A stretch of DNA of 64,000 nucleotides from Thermoflexaceae bacterium (GCA_015075555.1 JABTUD010000001.1:930001-994000), one strand, 5' to 3'; counted from the stretch's first letter, positions 33,601 through 43,498 are shown. Notes: a model not told the origin generated them from the sequence alone. Numbers and translations are program-made.

Positions 33601-34623
33601 CTACCGCCGGACCAGCCCCCGGCGGCTCGCTTCCTCGACGATCTGAACGACGTTGGTGGCGGCGCCCTTGCGGATGCTGTCGGTCACGGTCCAGAAGGTG
33701 ATGGCGCCGGGCCGGGAGGTATCGGCGCGGAGGCGGCCCACGAGTACCCGGTCGTTACCGGCAGCATCGAGGGGGGTGGGGTACTGCTCGCCGGAGGGGT
33801 CGTCCATGAGGGTAATGCCGGGCGCGCCTGAAATGAGCTCGCGGGCCTCTGCTGGTGAGACGGGGTGCTCGAACTCGGCCCAGACGTTCATCGAGTGCCC
33901 GAAGAAGGCAGGGATACGCACGCACGTGGCGCTGATGGCGATCTCCGGCGCGTGAAGGATCTTCCGCGTCTCGTTCGCCATCTTGATCTCCTCCTTCGTG
34001 TAGCCGTCTTCGGCGAAGAGGTCGATCTGGGGCACGGCGTTGAAGGCGATTTCGCGCTTCTGGGTGCCGGAGGGTTCGTGGCGGCCTTCGAGGGCGGCTC
34101 GCGATTCGGCGGCGAGCCCTTCGACCGCGGCGGCGCCCGCCCCGGCCACGGCCTGGTAGGTGCTCACGATGATGCGGCGCAGCGAGTTCACGCGGTGGAT
34201 GGGGTGCAGGGCGAGCGCCATTGGGGTGGTGGTGCAGTTGGGCTGGCTGACGATTCCCCGGTGCCATTCCAGGTCTTCCGGGTTGATCTCGGGGATGACC
34301 AGCGGGACTTCGGGGTCCATACGATAGGCGCTGGAGTCATCGACGACGAAGCTGCCGTTGTCGCGCGCGATGGGGGCATAGAGCTTCGAGGCGGCGCCGG
34401 AAGCGGAAAGGAAGACGACGTGGTCGTCGCGGGTGAGGCTTTGCTCGCTCGTCTCTTCGATGGTGACGGGCTTGCCGCGGAACTCGAGTACGCGGCCGGC
34501 GGAGCGGGCGGTGGCGAGCAGGCGCAGGCGGCCAACAGCGGTGTTCCGCTCATCAAGGATCTTCAGGAACTCGCGGGCGACGATACCGCCGCCCCCGATG
34601 ATGGTGATGTTGAGGGCTTCCAC
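33601..34623 (-). CDS. asd: Aspartate-semialdehyde dehydrogenase
   Basis: This 340-residue enzyme reduces aspartyl phosphate to aspartate semialdehyde in the lysine, threonine and methionine branch. The NADP-binding start is LNITIIGGGGIVAREFLK. The active-site Cys130 lies in SQPNCTTTP, and the FGHSMNVW segment carries the catalytic His. GTG 34623 is the start; the open frame extends upstream but the sequence there is not ASD-like. It ends 7 bp from the convergent methyltransferase gene. Confidence 0.93.
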   Translation of the reverse strand: MEALNITIIGGGGIVAREFLKILDERNTAVGRLRLLATARSAGRVLEFRGKPVTIEETSEQSLTRDDHVVFLSASGAASKLYAPIARDNGSFVVDDSSAYRMDPEVPLVIPEINPEDLEWHRGIVSQPNCTTTPMALALHPIHRVNSLRRIIVSTYQAVAGAGAAAVEGLAAESRAALEGRHEPSGTQKREIAFNAVPQIDLFAEDGYTKEEIKMANETRKILHAPEIAISATCVRIPAFFGHSMNVWAEFEHPVSPAEARELISGAPGITLMDDPSGEQYPTPLDAAGNDRVLVGRLRADTSRPGAITFWTVTDSIRKGAATNVVQIVEEASRRGLVRR

Positions 34624-34786
34624 GCACAGCTCCGGGGCTAGTCTGCCACTTATGGTATGGGCGCTGCCCTGCAGCGTCACTGATCGCGGCGCCCGCCCGA
34701 AAACTGGATGGCCGTTCAGACAAACTTGCCGCTCCCCGGCCCGGTGGGCAACAATCGCCCGGATTACCGGGAAGAGGTGGACAGGA

Positions 34787-37207
34787 ATGCTGAAGCCGTA
34801 CCGCATCATTGATCTCACGGAGGGCCGGGCCGGCCTGGGGCCAATGATGCTCGGGTTCATGGGGGCAGACGTAATCAAGGTCGAACCACCGGGCGGTGAT
34901 CCTTCGCGCGGCGAGCTGCCCCTTGACCCGCTTGCCAGGCCCGATGCAGCAAGCCTGCGCTTCCAGCTACACAACCGCGGCAAGCGCAGCGTGGTTCTCG
35001 ATCTCGGCGCAGCAGACGACCGGCAGCGCTTCCTTGAGCTTGTAGCGAGTGCCCATTTCCTGTTCGAGAGCGCGCGCCCGGGGGAGATGGCCGCGCGCGG
35101 CCTCGGCTTCGACGACCTCATTCGAGTCAACCCGCAGCTCGTCTATGTCGCCACGACCCCGTTCGGGCAGGACGGGCCCTACGCGAATCACGCCTCCACC
35201 GACCTGACGCTCGCCGCCATGGGGGGAATGATGGCCGTCAATGGCGATGCCGACCGGCGGCCGGTGCGCATCTCGGTGCCGCAGACGTGGCTTCACGGCA
35301 GCGCCGAAAGCGCCGTAGCCGCCATGGTTGCGCATTTCCGGCGCCTGCAAACGGGACAGGGCCAGTTCGCGGATGTTTCCGTGCAGGCATCGGTTTTCTG
35401 GACGCTCCTGAACGCCAGCATCGCCCACGCCATCCAGGGCAGCGATATCGAGCGCAATGGCTCGCTCCTGCAACTGGGCACGGTAACGCTCCCGGTTGTC
35501 TACCCCTGCATGGATGGCGGTGTCGTTGTGATCGCCAACGGGGCCTCGATGCCAACGCTCACCCGGTGGATGGTCGATGCGGGGATCGTGGGCGAGAACT
35601 GGCTGACCGACGAGGAGTGGAAGACGTATGACTTCCGCTGGATTGCTGGTGAGCCCCTGAAGATCGGCTTCGATGAGGTGAACGCGGCGATTAGCGCCTT
35701 CACCTCCCGCTTCCGTATGAATGAACTGCTCGAGCGCGCCCTTGAAGTGGGTATTACGCTGGCCCCCATCAACACAGTGGCCGAGGTGGTTGGTTTCCGG
35801 CACCTCGAGGCGCGGGGTTACTGGCAACCGCTCGAAACAGCCCCCGGCAGGACGCTCAAGGCGCCGGGCGCGTTCGTCAGGCTGTCGGGCACGCCGCTGC
35901 AGGTGGCGAACTCGGCTCCGAAACCGGGCGAACATACAGGTGAGGTGTTCGCCTCGCTGCCACGGCCCGTGGCGACCGTGGAGGCCGCTGCCCCGGGCGC
36001 GCTTCCGTTCGAGGGGCTGAAGGTGGCGGATTTCTCATGGATCGGGGTGGGGCCCATTACAGCGAAGTACCTGGGCGACCACGGCGCCACGGTCGTTCGC
36101 ATCGAGACGGCCCAGCCTCCGGACCGCCTCCGGGTCGGAGGGCCGTTCAAGGATGGCGTTTTCGGTACAAACCGCTCCCAGTTCTTCGGGCAGTACAACA
36201 CCTCCAAGCTCTCGCTGGCGCTCTCGCTGCGCAACCCCGAGGCGCTCACCATCGCAAAGCGCCTGGTGGAGTGGGCCGACGTTGTGCTTGAGTCGTTCAC
36301 CCCCGGCACGATAGCGGCGCTCGGCCTTGGCTGGGATGTTGTCCACGAGATAAACCCGGGGGCGATCATGGTGAGCAGCTGCCTGATGGGCCAGACGGGC
36401 CCGGCCGCGCCCCTGGCGGGCTACGGCAACCACGCCGCCGCCATCTCGGGCTTCTACGAGATTACCGGGTGGCCCGACCGCGACCCGGGAGGGCCTTTCG
36501 CCGCCTACACCGACACCATCGCCCCGCATTTCCTGGCGAGCACGCTCATGGCGGCGCTTGACCACCGGCGCCGCACGGGCGAAGGGCAGTACATCGAACA
36601 GGCACAGATGGAGTCGGCGGTCTACTTCCTGGGGGCCGAGTTGCTTGACTACCAGGTAAGCGGACGCGCCCCGCGGCGCGCGGGCAACGACGAGCCGGGA
36701 TGCGCCCCGCACGACGCCTTCCCCTGCGCGGGCAAGGACGAATGGTGCGCGATCGCCATCGAGAGCGACGAGCAATGGCAAGCGCTCTGCGAAGCGATGG
36801 GCAACCCGGACTGGGCGCGCAACCCGGCATTCGAACACACCGAAGGGCGGTACGCGGCCCGCGAGGAGCTGTTCGAGCGGCTGGCGGCATGGACCAGCGG
36901 TTTCGAGCCGCAAGAGCTGATGGCGACACTCCAGGCGGCCGGTGTGCCAGCCGGGGCAGTTCAGCGTTCGAGCGACCTCCTGCAGGACCCGCAGCTCGCG
37001 CATCGGCGCTTCTTCCGGCCGCTACCCCACTGCGAGATGGGCGAGGTGCCGTACGAAGGGCACATGTTCCGCATACGTGGTTATGACAATGGGCCCCGCT
37101 TTGCTTCGCCCGGCCTGGGCGAGCACTCGGTCCAGGTGCTCAAGGAGATCCTCGGCATGCCCGAGGACGAGATTGGCGAAGTGCTGGCAAGCGGGGCGAT
37201 AGCCTGA
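34787..37207 (+). CDS. Double CaiB/BaiF family CoA-transferase
   Basis: This 806-residue protein consists of two tandem type III CoA-transferase (CaiB/BaiF) domains. The first is ~1-400 and begins YRIIDLTEGRAGLGPMM; the second is ~405-806 and begins LKVADFSWIGVGPITAK. Both contain family motifs such as ADVIKVEPPGGDPSR and LESFTPGTIAALGLGWD. Type III enzymes move CoA between organic acids through an aspartyl-CoA intermediate. The start GAGGTGGACAGGA-ATG is supported. The usual family size is ~400 residues, so this is a fusion. The acid substrate is unknown. Confidence 0.88.
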   Translation: MLKPYRIIDLTEGRAGLGPMMLGFMGADVIKVEPPGGDPSRGELPLDPLARPDAASLRFQLHNRGKRSVVLDLGAADDRQRFLELVASAHFLFESARPGEMAARGLGFDDLIRVNPQLVYVATTPFGQDGPYANHASTDLTLAAMGGMMAVNGDADRRPVRISVPQTWLHGSAESAVAAMVAHFRRLQTGQGQFADVSVQASVFWTLLNASIAHAIQGSDIERNGSLLQLGTVTLPVVYPCMDGGVVVIANGASMPTLTRWMVDAGIVGENWLTDEEWKTYDFRWIAGEPLKIGFDEVNAAISAFTSRFRMNELLERALEVGITLAPINTVAEVVGFRHLEARGYWQPLETAPGRTLKAPGAFVRLSGTPLQVANSAPKPGEHTGEVFASLPRPVATVEAAAPGALPFEGLKVADFSWIGVGPITAKYLGDHGATVVRIETAQPPDRLRVGGPFKDGVFGTNRSQFFGQYNTSKLSLALSLRNPEALTIAKRLVEWADVVLESFTPGTIAALGLGWDVVHEINPGAIMVSSCLMGQTGPAAPLAGYGNHAAAISGFYEITGWPDRDPGGPFAAYTDTIAPHFLASTLMAALDHRRRTGEGQYIEQAQMESAVYFLGAELLDYQVSGRAPRRAGNDEPGCAPHDAFPCAGKDEWCAIAIESDEQWQALCEAMGNPDWARNPAFEHTEGRYAAREELFERLAAWTSGFEPQELMATLQAAGVPAGAVQRSSDLLQDPQLAHRRFFRPLPHCEMGEVPYEGHMFRIRGYDNGPRFASPGLGEHSVQVLKEILGMPEDEIGEVLASGAIA

Positions 37208-37282
37208 CGCCCACCTGCAGATTCCTCGCACGTTTCTCGCTTTCGCATGCGACCGCCCCGTGCAATAGTAGCGCCGACCTTT

Positions 37283-38628
37283 TAGCAGGGTGTTGACCAG
37301 TGACGCGCCCCGCGTGGTGGGGACGCCCGTAAGGCCGCAGCCCTCGTGTTGGGCCGGTACGCAGCAGTTGGCGTGGCTGGTCGGACCTGGTGGAAGGGAG
37401 TGGAATGCCCCTCGGGGGTACCTCCCCGGTCTTCCCGGGGGGTCCGGGAGCAGCCAGGGTCCTGGCTCAGGCGGCCTGGGCCTCAGGTTGGCCATGCGGG
37501 TGAGGTTGAAGGCGATGGCGGTGAACGTGGCCCAGAGTTGGTTCTTCGCCCTTCCGATGTAGCGCAACTTCCTCCGCCGCCCACCGTCTTCATCCAGCCG
37601 AAGCACTCCTCGATGCGCTTGCGGATCCTGAGGCTGACTGCACAGCCTGCGTGCCGGGTCGTGCGACCGTCGATGGCACTCCGGCGGTTGGTGTTGTTCT
37701 GGGCGACGTGCGGCGTCACGTCCCGCTGGCGGAGGGCTTCAACGAACGCCTTCGTGTCGTAACCCTGTCTGCGCCCAGTGTCGCCCTACCCCGGGCAGGT
37801 CACGCCGGTCGAGCATCACCAGCGCGGCCTCGCGCTCGGCCGTCCCCGTCGCCTCGGTGACGAGGACATCGACGATGAGCCCGTTGCGGTTCTCCATCAG
37901 GTGGTAAGCGAAGAGGCTTCGCCTCCTTGCCGTTGCCCTTGCGGGCCAGCCGTGCCTCCGGGTCGGTGGTGGAGACGTGGGTGTCGTTCTTGCGCTGCTG
38001 GCCATGGAAGTCCACCTCTGCGTTCCGTCCACCACCAGCACCACCGCGCGGGGCTGCTCCTCCTCGCGGGGACGCACGCTCTTCTGCGAGGCCCAGGCCT
38101 GAAAGAGAGTTCCGTCCGCGCTGAAATGGTCTTCGCTCACGAGGTGGCGGCGCCGGGCCTCGCGCACGACTTCGCCCAGGAGCCCTCGGCCAGGCCGCCC
38201 TCGAGGATGCGCTTGCGGTTCTTGGAGAAGGTGGGTGGTCGAAGGCGGCGTCGGTGATATTGAGGCCAGGAACCACTTGAAGAGGAGGTCGTACTGGAGC
38301 CGTTCGCAGAACTGGCGCTCGGAGCGGATGGAGTAGAGCGCCATGAGGAGGTGCCCTTGATCAGGTGCTCGGGCGGCACCGAGTAGCAGCCCGGGACGAG
38401 TACATCGCCGTGAGTTCGGGCGAGAGCGCCTCAACAGGGCATCGACCAGCGCCCGCACCCGGCGGATGGGGTGGTTGGCGGGTACGAAGTCCTCCGCCGT
38501 CACTCCGAAGAGCATCTTCGCCTGTGGGTCTGTCCGTCCGCGCATGGTCACCCTCCGTCCGCTCCCCGGAGGGTAACTGATCATCTGCCTATGCCATATG
38601 CGCGGGCGAGCTTTTCAACACCCTGTTA
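37283..38628 (-). mobile_element. Decayed IS1182/IS5-like insertion sequence
   Basis: Inverted ends are TAGCAGGGTGTTGA at 37283-37296 and its near-complement ending TAACAGGGTGTTGA when read inward from 38628 (13 of 14 matching). The interior encodes a transposase with several frameshifts. The element lies between the CaiB gene stop and the ABC substrate-binding protein start, only 17 bp upstream of that start. No target duplication is clear. Confidence 0.8.
37485..38545 (-). pseudogene. Frameshifted IS1182-type transposase
   Basis: The transposase starts MRGRTDPQAKMLFGVTAEDF and continues through segments in all three minus frames. Recognisable pieces are LLMALYSIRSERQFCERLQY, LLGEVVREARRRHLVSEDHF, NAEVDFHGQQRKNDTHVSTT, LAYHLMENRNGLIVDV, VTPHVAQNNTNRRSAIDG and RIRKRIEECFGWMKTVGG. 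The frame changes at least half a dozen times, so no functional protein is made as written. Consensus or assembly error in a multi-copy element is an alternative. Confidence 0.85.
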
Positions 38629-38645
38629 GGGGAGGGTTTTCGGAA

Positions 38646-39530
38646 ATGCGCAAGCACAGATGGTTGATGGCCCTGGGGGCCATGACCGCCATTGCCGCGC
38701 TCGCCTTCGCTGCCGCCGCCTGCGGCGACGATGACGACGACGATGACGGTGACGATGCCGGCGGGGCCGACCTTGTGGCGGCAAACGTCAACTGCAAGGA
38801 CCTGGGGCTCACGGCCCCGAAGCGCATCAAGGATGCCGGCAAGCTCGTCGTCGGCTCGGACCTGAGCTACGCGCCCATCGACTTCACAAAGGAAGGGACG
38901 AGCACGCCCATTGGGCTGGACGCCGATATCGCCAACTGCATTGCGCAGGCATGGGGCGTGAAGGCCGACATCCAAAACACGTCGTTCGACGCGATCATTC
39001 CGAGCCTCACGGGCAAGAAGATTGATCTCATCATGTCGGCCATGAGCGTCACCGAGGAGCGGCAGAAGGAGATCAACTTCGTGCCCTACTTCACGGCCGG
39101 GTCGGGCATCCTGGTGAAGAAGGGCAACCCGGACAAGATCGCTTCGATCGCGGACCTCTGCGGCAAGACCGTCTCCATCCAGGTGGGGACCGTCCAGATT
39201 GACGAAGCGGAAGAGCAGAACGCGAAGTGCAAGGAGAAGATCAAGGTGTCGAAGTTCGAGCAGAACACCGATGCCATCCAGGAAGTCGCTTCCGGCCGGG
39301 CAGCGGCATCGCTCATGGACTATCCAGTGGCTGCCTACAACGCGAAGAAGGTGAAGGGCACGGAGGTGGTGGGCGAGCAGTACAACACGGGCCCCTACGG
39401 CATCGGCGTCCGCAAAGATGACGCCGAAGTGAAGGATGCGCTCGACAAGGCCCTCAAAGCCATGATGGAAAAGGGCCAGTACGCCGCAATCCTCAAGTAC
39501 TGGGACCTTGAAGCGGGAGCGCTGAAGTAG
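38646..39530 (+). CDS. Amino-acid ABC transporter substrate-binding lipoprotein
   Basis: This 294-residue protein is a family-3 periplasmic-binding-type lipoprotein. The signal peptide ends in a lipobox AAAAC, directly followed by the acidic GDDDDDDDGDDAG run. The binding domain (AGKLVVGSDLSYAPIDF; TPIGLDADIANCI; TFDAIIPSL-like region) matches polar amino-acid receptors. GGGGAGGG lies nine bases before ATG 38646. The IS ends 17 bp upstream, so the native promoter may be displaced. It is followed by the permease gene. Confidence 0.88.
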   Translation: MRKHRWLMALGAMTAIAALAFAAAACGDDDDDDDGDDAGGADLVAANVNCKDLGLTAPKRIKDAGKLVVGSDLSYAPIDFTKEGTSTPIGLDADIANCIAQAWGVKADIQNTSFDAIIPSLTGKKIDLIMSAMSVTEERQKEINFVPYFTAGSGILVKKGNPDKIASIADLCGKTVSIQVGTVQIDEAEEQNAKCKEKIKVSKFEQNTDAIQEVASGRAAASLMDYPVAAYNAKKVKGTEVVGEQYNTGPYGIGVRKDDAEVKDALDKALKAMMEKGQYAAILKYWDLEAGALK

Positions 39531-39578
39531 GCGCCAGGGGGCGGGATCCGCGTGATTCTGCCCCCTCCTTTTCGGCCC

Positions 39579-40358
39579 ATGACTGGAGCCCACTTCCTCA
39601 CCGTCATTGAGTGGGGGGTTGTCAGGGACAACCTCTTTTCGGGCCTCGTCCTGGAAGGGGTGTGGATGACGGTCCGCCTTTCGGTGACGGCGATGCTGGT
39701 GGGGATAGCGCTGGGGACTGTCTTTGCCCTGATGCGCCTTTCGAAGCTGGCCCCGGTGCGCTGGCTGTCGTTGTTCTACATCTGGTTCTTCCGGGGCACG
39801 CCGCTGCTGGTGCAGATCGTCTTCTGGTACTTCGCGCTGCCCCAGCTGTGGCCATCGTGGGCCCCATGGGACGGGCAGTTCGGCCGCCTTGAGGCTGCCA
39901 TCTTCGCGCTCGCCATCAATGAAGGCGCCTACATGACGGAGATAATGCGAGCGGGCATCCAGAGCGTGGACCCGGGCCAGATGGAGGCCTCGAAGAGCCT
40001 CGGCATGACCTACCCCGTCGCCATGCGGCGGATCATCCTGCCGCAGGCCATGCGGGTGGTGATCCCGCCCACCGGAAACGAGTTCATTGCCATGCTGAAG
40101 AACTCGTCGCTGGTGAACTTCATCAGCGTGAGCGAACTCTTCCTGACAGCCAAGCTCCAGTACTCCTCAAGCCTGAAGTACCTGGAGTGGCTGGTGATCA
40201 TCTCGTTCTGGTACCTGGTGCTGACGACGGTCGCCAGCATCGGGCAGGCGTGGCTCGAGGCCCGTTACAGCGCGGGCGGATATGGCCCCACCGAGTCGGT
40301 CTTCAGCCGCCTACGGCGCGGCGTGAGCTTCGGCAGCGGTCGCAACCTGGCGCACTGA
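39579..40358 (+). CDS. Amino-acid ABC transporter permease (HisM/GlnP type)
   Basis: This protein of about 259 residues is an inner-membrane permease with ~5-6 hydrophobic helices (LSVTAMLVGIALGTVFAL; WLSLFYIWFFRGTPLLV). The EAA loop is EASKSLGMTYPVAMRRIILP, which docks the ATPase. GTG 39552 is an alternative start. The ATP-binding subunit gene is not adjacent; the next gene is on the other strand. Confidence 0.88.
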   Translation: MTGAHFLTVIEWGVVRDNLFSGLVLEGVWMTVRLSVTAMLVGIALGTVFALMRLSKLAPVRWLSLFYIWFFRGTPLLVQIVFWYFALPQLWPSWAPWDGQFGRLEAAIFALAINEGAYMTEIMRAGIQSVDPGQMEASKSLGMTYPVAMRRIILPQAMRVVIPPTGNEFIAMLKNSSLVNFISVSELFLTAKLQYSSSLKYLEWLVIISFWYLVLTTVASIGQAWLEARYSAGGYGPTESVFSRLRRGVSFGSGRNLAH

Positions 40359-40391
40359 ACGGGGATGCCCTGCATCTGCAGGGAGTTCGTA

Positions 40392-41216
40392 TCAGGCGCG
40401 GGATGCCGCTGCCTGGAGCTTCTCCTGGAGCGTGCGGGCGGTCACAACACCGTGCTCCATGAAGTCGGCAATTACCTCGGCGAAGGCTTCGGGGACTTCG
40501 TAGGGAATGCCGTGGCTCACGCGGCTGAAGACGTGGAGAGTGGCGTTCGGAAGGCGCTGGAAATCCAGCAGGTTCGCGGGCAGGAGGCCATCGGCGGCGC
40601 CGGCAACCATCAGCGTGGGCACGGTGATTTCGCTGAGACGCTCGCCGAGCCGTGCATCCTCGAGGGCCTTCCACGACTCGTCGTAGTGCGCGTCGGAGAC
40701 CGAGAGGCCACGTTGAATGCGGAGGCGGTGCATGTCGTCAGAGAGCTCGCGAGCGGTCGTGATCCTGCGCTCGCGGAGCATCGCCTCCACATCGCGCGCG
40801 GTATGGACGGCGATGTCGCGCTCACGGGCGCCCGGGGGCATCTGTACGCCGTCAGCGGGGGCCGGCGCCACCAGCACCAGCCGGTCGAGCCGATTCCCGT
40901 GGTTGATGCCCAGCTCCATACCGATGACGCCGCCCATGCTGTGGCCCACGAAGGTGAAGCGAGCGAGCCCCAGGTGATCGGCGAGTGCGACAACATCCCG
41001 CGCGTACTGCTCGATGGTGTGGCCGGAGGCGGGACGGCCGCTATCGCCCGCGCCGCGGCAGTCCATGAGGATGCAGCGGTACTTCGGCGCGAGGATGGCA
41101 GCCGAGGCATGGTAGTTGTAGTGCGAACCCGTGTAGCCATGGTGGAGGATGATCGGCTCGCCGGCGCCGAACGTCTCGTAGAAAAGGTCGAACCCGTTGA
41201 TGCTGGTCGTGGGCAT
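40392..41216 (-). CDS. Alpha/beta hydrolase
   Basis: This 274-residue hydrolase has oxyanion HHGYTGSHYNY, nucleophile elbow VGHSMGGV and a C-terminal catalytic His in RVSHGIPYEVP. The substrate is unknown. Related enzymes include 3-oxoadipate enol-lactonases and esterases. It lies between the amino-acid permease and the acyl-CoA dehydrogenase genes, in the same direction as the latter. Confidence 0.8.
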   Translation of the reverse strand: MPTTSINGFDLFYETFGAGEPIILHHGYTGSHYNYHASAAILAPKYRCILMDCRGAGDSGRPASGHTIEQYARDVVALADHLGLARFTFVGHSMGGVIGMELGINHGNRLDRLVLVAPAPADGVQMPPGARERDIAVHTARDVEAMLRERRITTARELSDDMHRLRIQRGLSVSDAHYDESWKALEDARLGERLSEITVPTLMVAGAADGLLPANLLDFQRLPNATLHVFSRVSHGIPYEVPEAFAEVIADFMEHGVVTARTLQEKLQAAASRA

Positions 41217-41297
41217 GATTCCTGTGCGTTCCCCCGGGAATGATCAGCCGGGGCTGGCGCTTGCCGGCCCCGGCCGTGGGTCATCTTGTGCGAAATT

Positions 41298-42461
41298 CTA
41301 GCCGCGAGGCAAGCCCAGGCCGCGCGTGGCGATGATCCCGCGCTGGACCTCGCTGGTGCCGCCGGCAATTGTGGAGGCCACGGTGGCCATGTAGCTCCCG
41401 GGAACGCGCCCCCGCATGGGGGCTTCCTCACGCCCGGTAAGCTGGCCGTGCAGGCCAAGGGCCTTCATCGCCGAGCGGGCAATGCGCTGGCTCAGCTCGG
41501 TGTTGAACAGCTTGGCGATCGAGGCTTCGTGGTTGGGGACGCGTCCTTCGGCCTGGATGGTGATGACGCGGTAGCTCAGCATCTTCGCCGAGGCCGCCTC
41601 GATCCAGCGATCGGCGAACTCGGTGCGCACTGTCTCGGAGGCAAGGCGGTTTTCGCGGATGTGGCGCAGGTAGTACTCGAGCGTCTGGCGCTGGCCGACG
41701 GCGTTTCCGATGGAAGAGCGTTCGAAGTCGAGGGTGGTGGTACCGATATACCAGCCGCGGTTGATTTCGCCGACCACATTGCGGGCGGGAACGCGCACGT
41801 CTTCGAAGAAGACTTCGTTGAAGGCGTGGCCGTTGGCCATGTTGATGAGGGGGCGCACGGTAACGCCGGGGCTCTTCATGTCGAGGAGGAAATAGGTGAT
41901 TCCGCGGTGCTTGGGAGCGTCGGGGTCGGTGCGCGCGAGCATGAACATCCGGTCGGCGAGGTGGGCGCCCGAAGTCCAGATCTTCTGGCCGTTGATGACG
42001 AAATCGTCGCCATCACGGACAGCCCTGGTCTGGAGTGCGGCAAGGTCGCTGCCGGCGCCGGGCTCGCTATAGCCCTGGCACCAGCGGGTCTCGCCGCGAA
42101 GGATGGCGCCCAGGTGCTCCTTCTTCTGCTCCTCGTTGCCGTGGATGATGAGCGTGGGGCCGATCATGGAGACGCCCATGCCCCCTACGTTGGGTACCCG
42201 GGCTTCGGCGAACTCCTCGTTCATGATGAACTGCTCCATCACGCCGAGGCTGGCGCCGCCATACTCCTTCGGCCAGGCGGGCGCGATCCACCCCCTGGCG
42301 GCGAGTGCCTTGCGCCACGCCGCCAGGCCAGCGAAATCGGGCCGGGCGCCTTCGCCCATCAGGGCAGCTTCGTCGGGGATGGAGCCCGGCTTCTGCTCGT
42401 TGAGGAACTGGCGCACATCCTCGCGCCAGATGGCCTGCTGATCGGTATCACGGAAGTCCAC
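41298..42461 (-). CDS. Acyl-CoA dehydrogenase
   Basis: This 387-residue FAD enzyme oxidises acyl-CoA to enoyl-CoA. The FAD/substrate-binding regions show QGYSEPGAGSDLAALQTRAV and KIWTSGAHLADRMFML. The C-terminal part ends TIAGGTSEVQRGIIATRGLG, where the G-G-T-S-E-V-Q-R motif is typical. GTG 42461 with GGGAGG upstream is preferred over an earlier ATG at 42500. Its length and fold fit the family. The acyl chain preferred is unknown. Confidence 0.92.
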   Translation of the reverse strand: MDFRDTDQQAIWREDVRQFLNEQKPGSIPDEAALMGEGARPDFAGLAAWRKALAARGWIAPAWPKEYGGASLGVMEQFIMNEEFAEARVPNVGGMGVSMIGPTLIIHGNEEQKKEHLGAILRGETRWCQGYSEPGAGSDLAALQTRAVRDGDDFVINGQKIWTSGAHLADRMFMLARTDPDAPKHRGITYFLLDMKSPGVTVRPLINMANGHAFNEVFFEDVRVPARNVVGEINRGWYIGTTTLDFERSSIGNAVGQRQTLEYYLRHIRENRLASETVRTEFADRWIEAASAKMLSYRVITIQAEGRVPNHEASIAKLFNTELSQRIARSAMKALGLHGQLTGREEAPMRGRVPGSYMATVASTIAGGTSEVQRGIIATRGLGLPRG

Positions 42462-42562
42462 GTGAAAGCCTCCCACCGGGGGTTGATGTGTGGGGCGCAA
42501 CGTACCAGAAGCGAACTTTCACGTAAAGGGAAGGGTGTAGCAGCTCCCCGGGGAGACCCGTG

Positions 42563-43498
42563 CTATGCCCCGGTAGCCGTCTCCGGAGCCGGACTGGCGC
42601 GGGTCTCAGGCGACAGCCGGAAGGCCTTCCACCCAAGGTAGGCCAGGCCGCCAGCACCCCACATGGAGAGCAACGTGGCGGCGAGGACGCCCAGCCCGGG
42701 GATGAAAAGGGCGACCTGGAGGAGCGCGACGCCGGCCGCCACCTCGGCATACGGGTGAACCGGGGCCCCCGGCTGGTTTCGCTGCCGGGTAATCAGGCTG
42801 CCGAGCCACGCACCGGCGACGAGATAGCCGAGAAAGAGGAGCGCCGGGAGAAGGAAGAGGAGAAGCCCCAGCCCGGCGAACAAGCCGAGAAGGGTAACAA
42901 AGGCAGCCACCGCTGCCACGGGAATGCCGACCACCACCACCACGGCCCCGAGGATTGTCTGCCCGGGGGATTCGACGAGGCTTGCGGCTGCGGACGACAA
43001 CTGCCTGCCGCCGACAGCGGCGAACAGGAGCCCGGCCAGGATGGCCATCACGGTCACCCCCACCCAGGCGAGAATGCCGAGAACCACTGCCGCACCCGGG
43101 AAGAGAAGCCGCGACCGGCGCGTGACGTCGCCGGCAATGGTCGACCCCGGCTCTCGTTCGAGGTCGCTGCGGATGAGCAGGACGTCATTGACCACTGCCC
43201 CGGCCGCCAGGCGGAGGTCACCGCTGATGACGGTGATGTCGCCGTTGACGCGTCCGCGGATGGTGGCAACGCCATCGATGACGATGAGGGCATCACGCAC
43301 GGCGCCATTGATATCCGCATCGCCGCTGATGACGATCGCGGTGCCCACTGATTCGCCGGAAGGCAGCCGGTAGTCACCGTCGATGCGGATGACAATATCG
43401 TCCGAATCGCCATCGCCGGTTTCCTGCCCGGCCGAGGCAACCCCGGGGATGAGCCCGGCAATGGCGGCTACGGCCACAAGGACGAAGGCTCGAACCAT
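42563..43498 (-). CDS. Bactofilin-like domain membrane protein
   Basis: This 311-residue protein starts with a signal peptide (VRAFVLVAVAAIAGLIPGVASA). A beta-solenoid-like segment follows at ~30-100 (SVGTAIVISGDADINGAVRD; ALIVIDGVATIRGRVNGDIT), resembling the polymer-forming bactofilin repeat. Then come four or more hydrophobic helices. GGGAGGTGTCTCA before ATG 43498 sets the start. Its function is unknown; cell-envelope organisation is inferred. It diverges from the chemoreceptor gene across a 287-bp gap. Confidence 0.7.
   Translation of the reverse strand: MVRAFVLVAVAAIAGLIPGVASAGQETGDGDSDDIVIRIDGDYRLPSGESVGTAIVISGDADINGAVRDALIVIDGVATIRGRVNGDITVISGDLRLAAGAVVNDVLLIRSDLEREPGSTIAGDVTRRSRLLFPGAAVVLGILAWVGVTVMAILAGLLFAAVGGRQLSSAAASLVESPGQTILGAVVVVVGIPVAAVAAFVTLLGLFAGLGLLLFLLPALLFLGYLVAGAWLGSLITRQRNQPGAPVHPYAEVAAGVALLQVALFIPGLGVLAATLLSMWGAGGLAYLGWKAFRLSPETRASPAPETATGA

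Noticed and set aside
37291-37606. Plus-strand and minus-strand short frames inside the IS end as genes
   Set aside because: They are pieces of the broken transposase or its antisense.
39611-39892. Extra small frame overlapping the permease start
   Set aside because: It is an out-of-frame shadow of the permease gene with no independent motif.
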